A stretch of DNA of 64,000 bases, from positions 1 to 64,000 of the forward strand of contig JAOWBW010002521.1 in NCBI GenBank assembly GCA_026119855.1, given 5' to 3'. The notes under the pieces are model-generated. The model was not told the origin of the DNA, did no database searches, and worked only from the letters and a program-made list of their open reading frames with translations. The DNA is from Campanula takesimana. Taxonomy: Eukaryota; Streptophyta; Magnoliopsida; Asterales; Campanulaceae. Shown here piece by piece: positions 42,603 through 55,352 of this stretch. Position numbers and translations under genes: made by a program. Every line of letters begins with the position of its first letter. Within the stretch, counting starts at the first letter, position 1.

Positions 42603-44095
42603 TGTTGGTAGTGGTGCCCTAGGCACGTTTAATAAACGTTGTAATTATTGTCATTTATTTCATATCAATAAAGAGATGTTTTGATTATTATTGTTGTTCA
42701 TGTTTACTTATAATAATCTCCGTCCCTAGTACTTGTTAAGCACTAGTATAAAGGCTAAATGATCATGGGATGATCATGTTAGATTTATGGGTACTTGTTT
42801 GGAATAAGGTACTGGACATGACCCGCTGTATGAGATTTATGTCATGGTCTATGTCGTATATATATCTCATATTAGTTATGTCATTTGAATCCTTAGACAT
42901 GAAGTTATTATAGTCTTCCACTTGATGAACATTATGTTTAACATCTTCAAACGCTACCTTTAACCGGGTAGTTATAAAGGGTATGATTGGCATAATCGGA
43001 TTCACGTAGGGAAGAGTAATAAGCTAAATGGATTTGTCCCTCTTCGGAGAGATGTCAAGCTTAGGCCTCTCGTAGGAATGATGTTGATGAAAATGTTCGG
43101 CCGGACTCAAATGAATTGATTAGATCAATGTCATTTGTATTATGAACATATTCGGAATCGAGAAAGTATTTAACAAAACAAGTTGACTTGTTGACCATGA
43201 CTTGTGTTCAATGGCATCGTGGACAAAGGGATTGTGACATGTTCTAAAGGAATGCGAACTTGTATCTAGTTATACTATTTGGGTACGTATGACGGTTTGC
43301 TAGAACCTAATCATATCTTATGGTTTCATGTTTGAACCCATTGCCAACTTAGTATAATCCTAGAGGGTCACACACAATAGAACGAATCTTAAATAAGGCC
43401 TATATTAGAATTTTGGAAACTATGGGAATCTGGACAAGTGTGCGACCGCACAATATGGGTTGGGCGGCCGCACAGGGGTTTTGGGTCAAATAGTACCAGA
43501 AACCTTCCAGATAGATGTGCGGCCGCACAGGGGTTTTGGGCGGCCGCACACCATTTCGGGACTGGTTTCCTAATTTGTTTTGGAAAAGAATTTTGGACGG
43601 GTTTAGACACAAGTTTCCTATTTGGAATAGGTCTAACTTGTATATAAACAGCCAAATTCGGGCCAAAACAAATCATAGCTTTTGTGCAAGTCTCCAAAGG
43701 GTTTGAGAGAGTTTTATTTTGTTCTAAGACATCCTAGATTGAAGAACAAAATAATACACAAACATAATTCCATATAGTTCATATTGATTGTGAAAACGTG
43801 TTTCACAATTTTGGTCTAGCAACCAAGATCAAGTGTTCTTAATATTCGTTCTAGGTGTGGATACCGCAAGAGGGTGATACTCATCATCTTCAAGTTCGTG
43901 TTCTTGCTTGTTCGTGATCAAAGTTTCAATTTCTCCACCAAGATCAAAGACCAAATTCAAAGTCATCAAGGGTTAGTTTTTCTAGTATTCATATTTCTTG
44001 TATTTGATTTAATCATATGAATGGATCTATGGGCTTTGGGTTTCATAAATTTTAAATGCTAATTTCCGCTGCGCATGTTACTACGAAACCCAACA
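42603..44095 (+). repeat. Copia-1 3' LTR (right)
   Basis: The LTR is 1493 bp, TGTTGGTAG to CCCAACA. The palindrome array is at 43440-43549 (22- and 21-bp pairs), with a TATA box TATATAAA downstream at about 43637-43644. It abuts Sire-1 LTR sequence at 44096. Confidence 0.9.
43440..43549 (+). promoter_or_regulatory. Paired palindrome array of Copia-1 (right)
   Basis: Motifs GTGCGACCGCAC, GGGCGGCCGCAC, GTGCGGCCGCAC and GGGCGGCCGCAC start at 43440, 43462, 43517 and 43538. Confidence 0.8.
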
Positions 44096-45150
44096 TAACC
44101 TATAAAAGCTATTCTAACAACTGGTGTTTTCGAAGTGTATAATCTATATGATCATACAAATCGGGTGTGGGGGGGGGGAAATAAATCAAATGATCTAATG
44201 ATCTAAGTGATGTTGAGCAAATGAAAACTTTCGGTGTACAAGGCTGAGTAATGAATGGTTGTTTGGCTTGAAGCTTTGAAGAATTATGGGTTTGCTAAGG
44301 AGATCTTTGAAGGTTTGAATATCTGGGTAAAATCTTCAAAGAAAACTTTGAACACTTGGGAAATTTTCTCTCTTGAAGCTCAGCAACCTTCATTGTTGGA
44401 AAATGAAGGCTATAGGAGAGCAGTCTTGTGACCGTTGGACAAGGATCTGGTTCAAATCTTGATGGTACAGCTGCTATAAAAATCCCATTGGTTGACTTGT
44501 CATTTTCGTCCTTTGTTTTGTCTTGTAATCCTAGGTATTTATAGCACCACTACCTGAATTGTCCTTTGTTGCAGAGAAAGGACTAACGGTAAACATTTAA
44601 ATTTACAGGACAAAACCAACATTCCTTGCAGGTACTCCAAGTTAACTCGAAGTTATTTGTCAAGTCATAAATCATTCCTTTATGGTTGTAAATGGAATGT
44701 TTGTCTCAATGAATAAATGACAACACTTGAATTCTTCAATAAACGCTCTATGGTTCCACCAGATGCAGGAGCGGTTTTATGAATGAACTTGAAGTGCAGT
44801 TTCAATGAAACTGCAGTACGCTGTTTCATGATATGCGGTTCCACTAAGGTAGCATCAGCGGTTCCATACGAGACTTGAAGTGCGGTTTCATCAAAGCCAC
44901 ATAACGCGGTTTGATGAAAATATACGGCTCCATGCTGGCAGTTCAAGTATAGCAACGAGTGCGGTTTGAAGGACCAAACCGCTTAGGGAAAACCGAATCA
45001 TAACTCAACCTATGACAAATAAAAATCTAGAAATAGACTTATCTAAAAAATTGAAGTATAACTTCATTACATATTTCCTATAGTCCATAAAAAGACACGT
45101 GGCATGGATCAATCAAATCAAGTAGGGCAGTCTAACAATGAATCCTAACA
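44096..45150 (-). repeat. Sire-1 3' LTR, 5' part (right)
   Basis: This is the mirror of 19961-21010. The start TGTTAGGATTC is at 45150 on the minus strand, and the PPT (ATCTCCCCCT on the plus strand) is at 45151-45160. The TATA box complement is at 44536-44543. The AACCGC cluster lies at about 44771-44982. It is truncated at 44096 by Copia-1. Confidence 0.72.
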
Positions 45151-46128
45151 ATCTCCCCCTATTTGATTGATGCCATTACCACACTATGGTAAAGCAAACA
45201 TTGTACTTGGTAATAACATGTCCAAATGAAATTTTCTTGAAACTTAATTCCCCAAGTCAATGCACACACTATGCTTAATCATAGATTCCTAAACTATCTA
45301 AAATAAAGGAAATGAAGAACAGATAGAAGGAATAATCATTCAGATGCATATATAAAGATATGATTTTGAAGATCAGATGTGCAAGTTTAAACTGAATGTT
45401 TAAAACAAATGCACATAAAAGATTTTTCATGATGAACTTAGTACATGAGTTTTGAAAAATGCAAGCATTGTTTCACAAACAAGCAGTTTGAATAAACAAA
45501 GTTTTGAAACTGCAATGCAATGCATCTTCTCATATAATTCAATTATAAGGTTTGGTAGTTACAAGTACAAGGAATTATAAGAGGAAATAACAAAGAAATG
45601 AACAAGCAAAAATTACATAAGAAATTTATGCAGCTTGATCATCGGCTGGATCCTTCCCAGTAGTAGCTCCATCTGCTTGTTGATCCAGTGCGGTTTCAGC
45701 TTCTTGTTCTTCATTAACAGCATTTCTTGCCTCGGTTGCATAAGTGGATGAGAATTCAAGCGGCATGAAGGCAAATCAATGTCGGTTTCTTCATACATTT
45801 TTCCATGCTGTCTATCTTCTTACGCAGAAGAACCGAGCTGGTATCAAATGAGTGTGACAGTTTAGAAAAAATTTCTTCCAGAGATGACAGCCTTTCATTT
45901 ACAGTATCCTGCTTCAAGTTGTACATCTCATGATTGACTTTAACCATTTCAAGTAACTTGAACTGATTAGAAAGAATTTCATCCAGCTTCTCATCAAACT
46001 GTTGTTGCTTATAAGATTCTTCTCTCTTCTCCCCCTTAATGGAATCAACAGCCGAGTAGAGCTACGACTGAAGTGATTGCAGTTCAGACACAAACCTAGA
46101 AGTAGAGGCCGTCTGATGGGATTGAATG
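45151..46128 (-). mobile_element. Sire-1 internal 3' end with coiled-coil ORF remnant (right)
   Basis: This mirrors 18983-19960. The coiled-coil pseudogene runs from about 46116 to the stop at 45626-45628. It shares the internal TAG with the left copy but differs by one base in the acidic tail, where the right copy reads on without the left copy's indel. Confidence 0.55.
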
Positions 46129-46873
46129 TGTTGGGTTTCCTCAAATCATGCGCAGCGGAAATAAAGCATTTAAATTTTCATGAAACCCAAAGCCCATAGA
46201 CACATTCATATGATTAATTCAAATACATGCGTAATGAATACTAGAATACTAACCCTTGATGCCTTTGAATAACAACCTTGATTCTTGGTGGAACTTTGAA
46301 ACTTGATCAAGAACAAGAACACGAACTATGGAGGTGATAAGCTTCACCCTCTATTGGTATCCACACCACAAACAAATATCAAGAAGCATCTTGATCTTGG
46401 TTGCTAGACCAAAAAGCTATATGAATTTATGAATTCTTAATCTTTGATCAAGAATATTGTTTCTCCAAACAACTAGGTTTCATATGCTTAATGGCTGGTG
46501 AAAAGATGTTTATATAGGTCCTAGTCCTTAACCCTTAAGGACCTAGGAAACCTAAATCCCGTCACCCAAATTAAGCTGAAAACTTTCTGTCCAAGCAGCT
46601 CTGGCACGGTCGTGCCCTATAATTGGCACGGTTGTGCCAATTGGTGCGCACCTTCCTTCCCGGCTGCTGATTAATGACACGGTCGTGCTTATATTTGGCA
46701 CCGCTATGCCGAATGGCACGGTCGTGCTTTATATCTGGCACGGTCGTGCCAGACCAGAAATCTGCCCTTTTTACCTTTTATCAATTCATTCTAATTGTGT
46801 GTGACCCTATAGGATTACACTAAGTTGGTAATGGGTTTACACATAAACCCATAAGATATGATTAGGTTCTAGA
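46129..46873 (-). repeat. Copia-2 LTR, 3' part (right)
   Basis: This mirrors 18238-18982, ending CCCAACA (minus strand) at 46129. The palindrome array GCACGGTCGTGC lies at 46604-46749. CTAGA at 46869-46873 is the candidate Tat-1 TSD. Confidence 0.78.
46604..46749 (-). promoter_or_regulatory. Paired palindrome array of Copia-2 (right)
   Basis: The mirror of 18361-18507, with outer motifs at 46604-46615 and 46738-46749. One base is missing in the left-arm AT spacer equivalent (ATAAAG), which shortens one interval. Confidence 0.75.
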
Positions 46874-47865
46874 TATAGATACCCCGGGGATGGCACGGCT
46901 TGGCTAGAGCGCGTGTGCTATTCCCTAGGATGTCTATTCGTGTTTTAGATTGTAGAGTCGCCACCTATGTTTTAGAGGAACATAAGAAAACCTAATATTT
47001 TAGCCTAAGTTTGATTACGAAAACAGAGATTCTTGTTATGAGGTTCGGGGGTAAGGTTACGAGATGGGAAGTACTTAAACACCCATCTCGCCCAACTAAT
47101 GTTTGTCTTGCTTGTTCAATGTCTACATAAAAACAAATGTTCTTCTTGTTCTTGATGATTAAAGGGGGGTTTTAAAAAGGTATTTGGAATGTAGGGAGAT
47201 GACTCCTTGGCCAACTTTAATGGAATGAAGCGATCATTGGTGTCATGTCCCAAAATGATTTGGGTGATTGCACGTTTGATTAAAGTAAAAGAGAGAAGAG
47301 ATGAAGTAGAGAGGAAAGGGAAAATTTGGACTTTTACCTATGCTTCGAAGACCTTCAAACACTTCTTCGTGACTTCCTTGAAAAAGCCTTGGAAATGATT
47401 TTGGTATAGTTTGTGTAGAGAGAATTTTTGGTCCTTGAAAGAGTGCTAAAAAAAGGTCCTTTGAAATGGTGGAAAGGGATGTTTTTATAGGTGAAAACAA
47501 ATGTTTTTGGCGTCAAAACTCAGTCACCAAGAAATCTTTCCCAGGCAGAATCATGTAAAATGAGCAAGGGAGGGATTCTTGGACAGAAATCTGTAACTGA
47601 CTCCCAGAGGCGCGCGCTTCCCACCTTGGGGGCGAAAGGCGCGCGCTTTTGGCTCCTATGGTCAGAGGCGCACGACTCAGAGAAGGCGTTTTTGACAGAA
47701 TGGACTAGAAAGTTAGCCCTGTTATTCAGTTTAGTCCCTGGACTTAACGAAGTCAGTCAAGAACTTAACGGGGGTAACAAAAACTAACGAGAATCACTTA
47801 AAAGAGGGAGAAACATAAGATCAACCGTGCAACCGGGGTGAGTGGTCCAAGGTGGGGTGTCTACA
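46874..47865 (-). repeat. Tat-1 3' LTR (right)
   Basis: The LTR is 992 bp, with start TGTAGACACC at 47865 on the minus strand. The GC-rich triplet starts at 47609, 47638 and 47667 (29-bp period). The PPT complement AAGCCCCTCG is at 47866-47875. The internal primer-site-like sequence lies about 89 bp from the LTR end, as on the left. Confidence 0.82.
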
Positions 47866-48044
47866 AAGCCCCTCGGTGACGTGGTTTGCAAGGCAAAACG
47901 CGTCGACGAAAGAAAGTTCACCCGCCGAGGACATCACCAAGAAAAAGCAAAGACTCGATAAAAGCATGAATTTGAAATTGCGAGAGATAGGGGTGCTCTC
48001 CCTGTGTGAGCAGCTTTTTTTGATAGAGGAGGTTTCATGATTCG

Positions 48045-49250
48045 TTTGTAAATCTGCCGGATGAATCCGTTCGTGAATCCATTTGTTGAATCTGTTTGCC
48101 GAATCCGTCAGTGAATCCGCTTGATGAACCCGTTGGTGGATCCATTGAATGAGTCCGTTAGTGAACCCTTGTTGACGAATCCATTAGTAAATCCACTTGA
48201 TGAATCCGTTGGTGAATCCCTTGAATGAGTCCGTTAGTGAACCCTTGTTGACGAATCCATTAGTGAATCCGCTTGATGAATCCGTTAGTGAATCCATTGA
48301 ATGAGTCCGTTAGTAAACTCTGTTGACGAATCCGTTAGTAAATCCATTTGATGAATCCGTTAGTGAATCCCTTGAATGTGTCCGTTGGTAAACTCTGTTG
48401 ACGGATCCGTTAGTGGATCCGTTAGTGAATCCCTTGAATGAGTTCGTTAGTAAACTCTGTTGACGAATCCATTAGTGAGTCCGTTTGATGAATCCGTTAG
48501 TGAATCCTTTGAATGAGTCTGTTGGTGAACCCTTGTTAACGAATCCGTTAGTGAACCCGTTTGATGAATTCGTTGGTGAATCCTTTGAATGAGTCCGTTG
48601 GTGAACCCTTGTTGATGAATCCGTTAGTGAATCCGTTTGACGAATCCGTTAGTGAATCCCTTGGATGAGTCCGTTGGTGAACCCTTGTTGACGAAACCGT
48701 TAGTGAACCCGTTTGATGAATTCGTTGGTGAATCCTTTGAATGAGTCCATTGGTGAACCCTTGTTGACTAATCCGTTAGTGAATCCGTTTGATGAATCCG
48801 TTAGTGAATCCCTTGGATGAGTCCGTTAGTAACCCTTGTTGACGAATCCGTTAGTGAATCTGCTTGATGAATCCGTTAGTGAATCCCTTGAATGAGTCCG
48901 TTGGTGAACCCTTGTTGACGAATCCGTTAGTGAACCTGTTTGATGAATTCGTTGGTGAATCCTTTGAATGAGTCCGTTGGTGAACCCTTATTGACGAATC
49001 CGTTAGTGACCCGTTTGATGAATTCGTTGGTGAATCCTATGAATGAGTCCGTTGGTGAACCCTTATTGACGAATCTGTTAGTGAATCCGTTTGATAAATC
49101 CGTTAGTGAATCCTTTGGATGAGTCCGTTACTAACCCTTGTTGACGAATCCGTTAGTGAATCCGCTTGATGAATCCGTTGGTGAATCCATTGAATGATTC
49201 TGTTAGTAAACCCTTGTTAACGAATCCGTTAGTGAACCCGTTACGTTGCT
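48045..49250. repeat. Tat-1 tandem array (right)
   Basis: This is the mirror of 15865-17065, read here as AATCCGTTAGTGAATCC and TGAGTCCGTTGGTGAACC subunits of about 19 bp arranged in units of about 76 bp. Small copy and base differences from the left are present. Confidence 0.88.
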
Positions 49251-49650
49251 TGAGAAGTGGTGATTTCAGTGGTTTCCCGCGGATCGAGTTGCTGTTTGTA
49301 GCTGTCTCTGACGTGTGTCGTTCGGAGCTGCACTTGATGTTGACTTTAGTGGGGTGCGGACCGGAAAGATGAGGTTTTCCCTTTTTAGAGAGGAAAATGT
49401 CGAGATAGACCTTGACTCGAAAGGAAAGATACGCCCTACTTTAGGATTTAGTGGGGGTTTCTATCTTATTTTAATTTAGACATGCCTTAGGGGCGGACCA
49501 AGTTAATGTGTGCCCAACTGTGTCACCAAGGGTGGAGCTTTTGTGGCTTTGATGAAGAATGTTGACCTTGTTGATTCTCGGGAGCACCTGGTCTTTTATT
49601 CTTGCATGCTTTCTTCTTTTGACAAGGGCCGGTTGAGGCACTTCTGAGAC

Positions 49651-49719
49651 GGGAGGCGGGCGCCCGGCCAGTGACTATGGGACGCGCGCGCTTCCCAAGT
49701 GGGTTGCGGGAGGCGCGCG
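49651..49719. promoter_or_regulatory. GC-rich triplet upstream of the Tat-1 antisense gene (right)
   Basis: GGGAGGCGGGCG, GGGACGCGCGCG and GGGAGGCGCGCG start at 49651, 49679 and 49708. They lie 60-130 bp upstream of the TATA-like box at 49777. Confidence 0.72.
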
Positions 49720-49776
49720 CTTCTGGGGAGCGAATTTTGGGGCTTGACATTTGCTGGCCAAAATATCCCTAACAGC

Positions 49777-49784
49777 TATAATAG
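49777..49784 (+). promoter_or_regulatory. TATA-like box of the Tat-1 antisense gene (right)
   Basis: TATAATAG lies 97 bp upstream of the ATG at 49874, in sequence free of long ORFs. A second weaker AACAGCTATA copy lies at 49811-49820. Confidence 0.5.
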
Positions 49785-49873
49785 CAGCCTTTGTTCAAAC
49801 ATATTCCCCCAACAGCTATATTCTGCCATTCTTGAACATCTTTTCTTTGCTTTGCTTGTAATTCACACTTTCC

Positions 49874-50491
49874 ATGGCTTCCAATTCTTTCGTTCTTGAT
49901 GCCAAGGTTGTTGGTGAGTATGAGAAGGACTTGTCAACCTTCGTTTATTCTTTCAAGACCCACCCTAAGAAGGCTTTCGTGAAGGATTTGGGTTCCGATT
50001 CTCTTCACGCTTCGGACTTTAAAGCCGGATTTGCATTTGTTGAAGGCTGCTACAGCCTTTTGGGATTGTGACAGTCATACCTTCAATTTTTTGGCAAACG
50101 AAATGGTGCCGACTGTCGATGACTTTGGTGTGATGCTTGGCATGCCATTGACGGGCCAAATTTCCGTCCCCAAATATCATAGAGGCGTGATCGATTCTTG
50201 GTCCGACGTGTTAAATCTCCCTGTCGGAGACATGAGGAAGATGTTGCACGGCACTGCGGTTGACATAACTGGGTTGCCGATGATTTCAGTTTGCATTCGG
50301 AGGATACGGCGATTCATTCTTTTAAGAGGAATGCCATGGCAGTTTTCCTTTTCAGCGTGGTCCTGTTCGTTACACCCCTCGGGACTGTGGACGCGCAACT
50401 GGCTGAGATTGTCTTGCAGGCGAAGGAGCAACAATTTAGCATAATCCCTCTTGTAGTGGGGAGACCTTGCATGGCTTAGATGAGTTGCACC
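49874..50491 (+). pseudogene. Tat-1 antisense gene, N-terminal part (right), interrupted by Tat-2
   Basis: This is the allele of 14620-15241. It starts MASNSFVLDAKVVGEYEKDL and contains HTFNFLANEMVPTVDDFG and MLGMPLTGQISVPKYHRG, matching plant-mobile-domain / DUF7745-like proteins. One-base changes near 50005, 50285 and 50458 break the frame here but not on the left. The left copy's nonsense TAG is CAG on this side. Tat-2 enters at 50491/50492 and the gene resumes at 63675. Confidence 0.72.
50487..50491. repeat. Tat-2 target-site duplication GCACC, proximal copy
   Basis: GCACC directly precedes the Tat-2 LTR and recurs at 63670-63674 directly after the distal LTR, inside a codon context that continues the Tat-1 antisense frame. 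Confidence 0.95.
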
Positions 50492-52018
50492 TATAAGGAT
50501 CCCGCCCCCACGCGCAGAAAATGCGACGTGTTTTGGGGGCGAAACGCCAAACACGGTTATCTCACAAAACATAACGGAGTCGCCACTTTTGTTAATTATT
50601 TAACCCAACAAAAGAAAAGGTTAGAGATTCTATTAGTTCGGAGGTCAGGTTACGTCATGGGAAGAGTTTCACGTCACCCAAGCCACCTCGGACAAAGCCG
50701 AGTCTCCCTAATGTTATTTAACGAAAGTGCTTGTGTGTGTGTGTGTTTTCAAAATGGGAGAAACTGACTGTTTTGACAAAACCAGTTAATTTTTTAACAG
50801 AAAAGGTTTATTTTGCAAACTTTCTGGTCAAAAAGGAAGAAATTGGAAAATGTCCACCCCGGCCAAAGTAGTCGTACGGATGGAGAGGGCTCTCCAGGGC
50901 AGTTTTACAGTTTATCAGAAAAATAGTCCAGTTTCAGTCAAAACAGAGTATCTTTGCTGAAACTGGACTGGAATGTTGATTTCCAGTTTATGATTAATAA
51001 CAAGACTTTGGAAGGTTCATTTCTATGCACTTTGATCACCGAAGGAACCCCAAAAACAAAGATTTGGGTGTGGTCAAAGGCAATCATTGGATAAATTTAT
51101 GAAAAGTTGATGAACACGGCATTTAGGCCAAAATGACCATTCTGGTGGATAAAGATTGAAACTTTACCACCAAAATGGACTTATTATGCAAGTTTAAACC
51201 TTTAGGGACACAAATATAACACAAAGATCAAATCTTTATGTCCCATACTTTGTGATTTATGGCTAGGTCATGGTTGGGATGATAAAGATTGAAACTTTAT
51301 CCCCCAATCATGAATCTTATGGCCAAACAAGAACAACATCAACATGAAATATAACAAATCATGATCATCCTAGGTTTTATCCCATAAATCATACACTAGG
51401 TGTGAAGGGCACCTTGAATCACCTCATGATTTGGACCACATACATATATAATCATAATATATATAGCTTGGAAGGCCAAGACTTGTATAATATATAGATA
51501 TAGTACTTGAAATGGACAAGACTTGCAAGAAATGTAAAGTGCTTGAAATGGACAAGACTTTGCAAGAACAAGAAGAAATAATACAAGATGAACAAGTAAT
51601 ATTAACAAAGATAAAAGAGAGTTTGAGATGAAGAAGAAGATGTGGAGAAGGAGGCTTCACCTATGATGGTTATGCCTATCTTCCTCTCTAATCACTCAAA
51701 TATGTGTATAACTCACTTTCTGCTCTCAAACTGGTAGAGTAACAACTCTCAAAACATTTTCTCCCCCCTGAAATGATCAGCATGGGGTTCAATTTATAGA
51801 GGCTGAGGGTGCCCATATTAGTCGTACGGCTAGGGACCTCATGTGCCCAAACCATCCGTACGACTCGACTTGGCGAGCTTCTGGATTTTCCAAGTTTAAT
51901 TCCAGTTCAGTCCTGGAATATCAGGTTTATCCTAGTGAGGTCCTGGCCCATTGGTTTATCCCTAAATGGTACCAAGAATTCCTCTAAAGTAGGTCGATTT
52001 CAGATTGGGGCACTTACA
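50492..52018 (-). repeat. Tat-2 3' LTR (right)
   Basis: It runs from TGTAAGTGCC (minus strand, at 52018) to CCTTATA at 50492. The uninterrupted counterpart of the left LTR, it has the empty ACCAT site for Chromo-1 near 51668. A GT microsatellite is at about 50731-50744, and an internal TGGCGACTCCG (minus strand) lies about 93 bp before the LTR end. CGTACG palindromes occur at both ends of the LTR. Confidence 0.92.
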
Positions 52019-52059
52019 GAGCCCCTCGGCAACGTCGCTTTTGAAGAAAGCGGGGTTGT

Positions 52060-52755
52060 CAATAAAACAAGCATCCCAATATGATGGGAGGATGGCTTGG
52101 CCGATTTGGGTGAGAGAATTTCAAGGCTACTCAAACCTATAAGCATCCCATTTTGATGGGAGGACGGCATAGCCGATTTGGGTGAGAGATTCTAAGGCTA
52201 CTCAAACCTATAAGCATCCCATTTTGATGGGAGGACGGCATAGCCGATTTGGGTGAGAGATTCTAAGGCTACTCAAACCTATAAGCATCCCATTTTGATG
52301 GGAGGACGGCATAGCCGATTTGGGTGAGAGATTCTAAGGCTACTCAAACCTATAAGCATCCCATTTTGATGGGAGGACGGCATAGCCGATATGGGTGAGA
52401 GATTCTAAGGCTACTCAAACCTATAAGCATCCCATTTTGATGGGAGGACGGCATAGCCGATTTGGGTGAGAGATTCTAAGGCTACTCAAACCTATAAGCA
52501 TCCCATTTTGATGGAGGACGGCATAGCCGATTTGGGTGAGAGATTCTAAGGCTACTCAAACCTATAAGCATCCCATTTTGATGGGAGGACGCCATAGCCG
52601 ATTTGGGTGAGAGATTCTAAGGCTACTCAAACCTATAAGCATCCCATTTTGATGGGAGGACGCCATAGCCGATTTGGGTGAGAGATTCTAAGGCTACTCA
52701 AACCTATAAGAAGCATCCCATTTTGATGGGAGGACGGCATAGCCGATTTGTTCTA
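52060..52755. repeat. Tat-2 tandem array c (71-bp units, right, nine copies)
   Basis: Nine copies of GCCGATTTGGGTGAGAGATT-containing units are followed by a truncated copy; the left arm has eleven. Each unit contains a CCCATTTTGATGGG hairpin. Confidence 0.92.
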
Positions 52756-53039
52756 TGGCTGGACCTAGAGGTATAGGATTCCTACGTATCCCTATTCGAG
52801 GGAATCAAGCCTAACGTAGTTCGGCTGAGAGATTTTAAGGCTACTCAAACCTATGGGCCTTAGGTGGATATCCATTTATCCTTTCCTAAACAGGCATGGC
52901 CCAAAGGCCGGGCTTGGTCAACTTGGCCCTATTCGGAGGGGGTTGACCAAAGGGGGCTGGCATGGCTTAGAGGCTCAAATGATGGGCATGGCTCAAAGGC
53001 TAGACTCGATCGACTTGGCTCTATCGGAGAGGGTCGTCT

Positions 53040-53485
53040 CGAGGGTAACTGTCAACTTATCTCATGACGGAGGGTCAACTACACAAACTGGTCAACTTAT
53101 CTCATGACGGAGGGTCGACTACTCAAATTGGTCAACTTGTCTCATGGCGGAGGGTTGACTACTCAAATTGGTCCACTTGTCCCATGGCGGAGGGTCGACT
53201 ACTCAAACTGGTCAACTTGTCTCATAGTGGAGGGTCGACTACTCAAACTAGTCAACTTGTCTCATGGCGGAGGGTCGACTACTCAAACTGGTCAACTTGT
53301 CTCATGGCGGAGGGTCGACTACTCAAACTAGTCAACTTGTCTCATGGCGGAGGGTCGACTACTCAAATTGGTCAACTTGTCTCATGGCGGAGGGTCGACT
53401 ACTCAAACTGGTCAACTTGTCTCATGGCAGAGGGTTGACTACTCAAACTAGTCAACTTGTTTCATGGCAGAGGGTCGACTACAAG
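53040..53485. repeat. Tat-2 tandem array b (40-bp units, right)
   Basis: About 11 copies of a 40-bp unit contain GGCGGAGGGTCGACTACTCA. Open frames of up to 124 codons here are repeat artefacts. Confidence 0.9.
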
Positions 53486-54290
53486 GCTGGTCTTACGTCC
53501 CTCCGGACTGCCGGGACATATTGATAGGTTTTCTCTAACCTGGCCACTCTTGGGGACAAAGGTTTTCTTAACCTAATCATGACTATACTGGTCTTACGCC
53601 CTACCAAGGGCTGCCGAGGCGATAACGTCTTAACTTTCATCCTGGACTTACGAGGTACGGCCGGGACTTTCACGATTTCACTTTCTACCCTGGGCTTACG
53701 AAGTACAGCCGGGTCGACAAAATCCAATGGTCTTACGTCACCCCGGACGGCCAAGGATGAATCTTACGGAGCCTAATGGACTTATGTCATTCCGGACTGC
53801 CCAAGGGCAAGTTTAACGAAGCCTAATGGTCTTACGTCACGCTGGATGGCCAAAGGGAAAGTTTAACGAAGCCTAATGGTCTTACGTCACGCTGGACGGC
53901 CAAAGGGCAAATCTAACGAAACCTTTGGTCTTACGTTACACCGGACGGCCAAAAGACATAATCTCACAAAACCTCATGGTCTTACGTCACACCGGACTGC
54001 CAAAGGATACTTTTTCATATTTTTAACCTGTTAACCTGGGCTTACGAAGTACGGCCGGGCTAATTTCACACTCTTAACCTGGGCTTACGATGTACGGCCG
54101 TGCTAGATTTAACCTGCGCTTACGAAACACGGCCGGGCTAATTTCAACAAAGCTTACATTCTTGACTCGGGCTTACGAAACACGGCCGGGTCAATTTCAA
54201 CAAAGCTCGCATTCTTGACTCGGGCTTACGAAACACGGCCGGGTCAATTTCAACAAAGCTGGTCTTACGTCCATCTATGGACTGCCCGGA
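53485..54290. repeat. Tat-2 tandem array a (right)
   Basis: Diverged units contain TGGTCTTACGTCACGCTGGA and GGGCTTACGAARYACGGCCG. This is the mirror of 2320-3090. Confidence 0.8.
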
Positions 54291-55352
54291 CACATTTTCA
54301 GTGGGAACCTAATTTTTCTAGGTTCACGAGCCAGAAGGGGCATTCTGGACATTTTCCAAGGGGGAGGGGCCTAAGTCCTATTTCAGAAACCTAGGGGGAA
54401 CCATGCTCAAGGCGCCAGGGGCCAAAGTGTAAATTGTGGGCTGTAATTTCCTCTCGCCCAAACCAGCCGTACGGCTTAAGGAGGCGTCTCCTTCTTTTTC
54501 AAAATAGCAGCCATACGGATGGTCTGCTTTATTTTTTGAAGTTCAGGCCGAAAAACAGATAGGGAGAGGCGATTTTTGAGAGCATAATCTTCACCATTTT
54601 CCTGAAATTTCTACCTAATTCGTTCTAGGTTCGCTCATGGATGCTCGGGCAAGAAGTGGTTACCCAAGGGGAGCGGATAGAAGGCTCAATATGGTACGCA
54701 ACTTCCGGGGCTACCATATTGCCTTAAATGATGTGGGAGCGGGTTTCTACAAGTCTCCCAATGTCCATCTATGTCACGAATGAGCGGTAATCATCCTTTC
54801 CTACTCGATTTATGTCCGTTTTGAGCAATTTTGTGCATTCCCTAGTTCTAGGGTCTACGTTCATGTTATTCAAGATCTTTACACTTCTTGACACAATTTC
54901 ACGAAATTAGCTTCATTTTTTTGTCGTTGAGATCACTATGGACGTGGGCATGTTCTCATTTTGTCATTTGGACATGCCTAGCTATACTTTCCCAAAATCA
55001 AAGAGTGTCGTCCCGCAATTCATTCATAAACTACTTGTACCTTAGGTTCAACTAGTCATTTTGACACATTCGAGTGCACGCTAGTATTTCCTAGGACAAG
55101 TTACCGCACTTACATAAGGATTCGGTATACTGAGGTTCACAAAAGGGATGGGAGAAAACCTTTTTCAAGACACACCTTCAATTTGAAAAAGGTAAAAACC
55201 TATCTTCATGAACACGCCCTCAAACGCTTATCGCAATTTGAAAAGGGGAAAGACACATTTTCATTCACATGATTCATTCATCCCATTCATTTATCACATG
55301 CATTGGTATTTTAAATCTGTGTTATTCATACCTTTGCTGTGTTTACCTGTAG
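54290..55352. other. Tat-2 spacer, upstream of the antisense gene (right)
   Basis: No ORF of note. CGTACG at about 54469-54474 and a CATACG variant at 54513 sit in the same CCAAACCAGC-type context found in the LTR. This may hold the antisense promoter and a first exon that I could not identify; a splice acceptor-like pyrimidine tract and TGTAG end at 55352. Confidence 0.5.

Larger units (their letters stand above)
37728..44095 (+). mobile_element. Copia-1 (right), lacking its 5' LTR here
   Basis: This is the mirror of 21011-27389. It runs leader (37728-38683), gag, protease, integrase, RT, RNase H, PPT (42592-42602) and 3' LTR. More frameshifts than on the left; several are single-base changes at 40136, 40245, 41214, 41397, 41432 and 42178 that the left copy lacks. 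Confidence 0.92.
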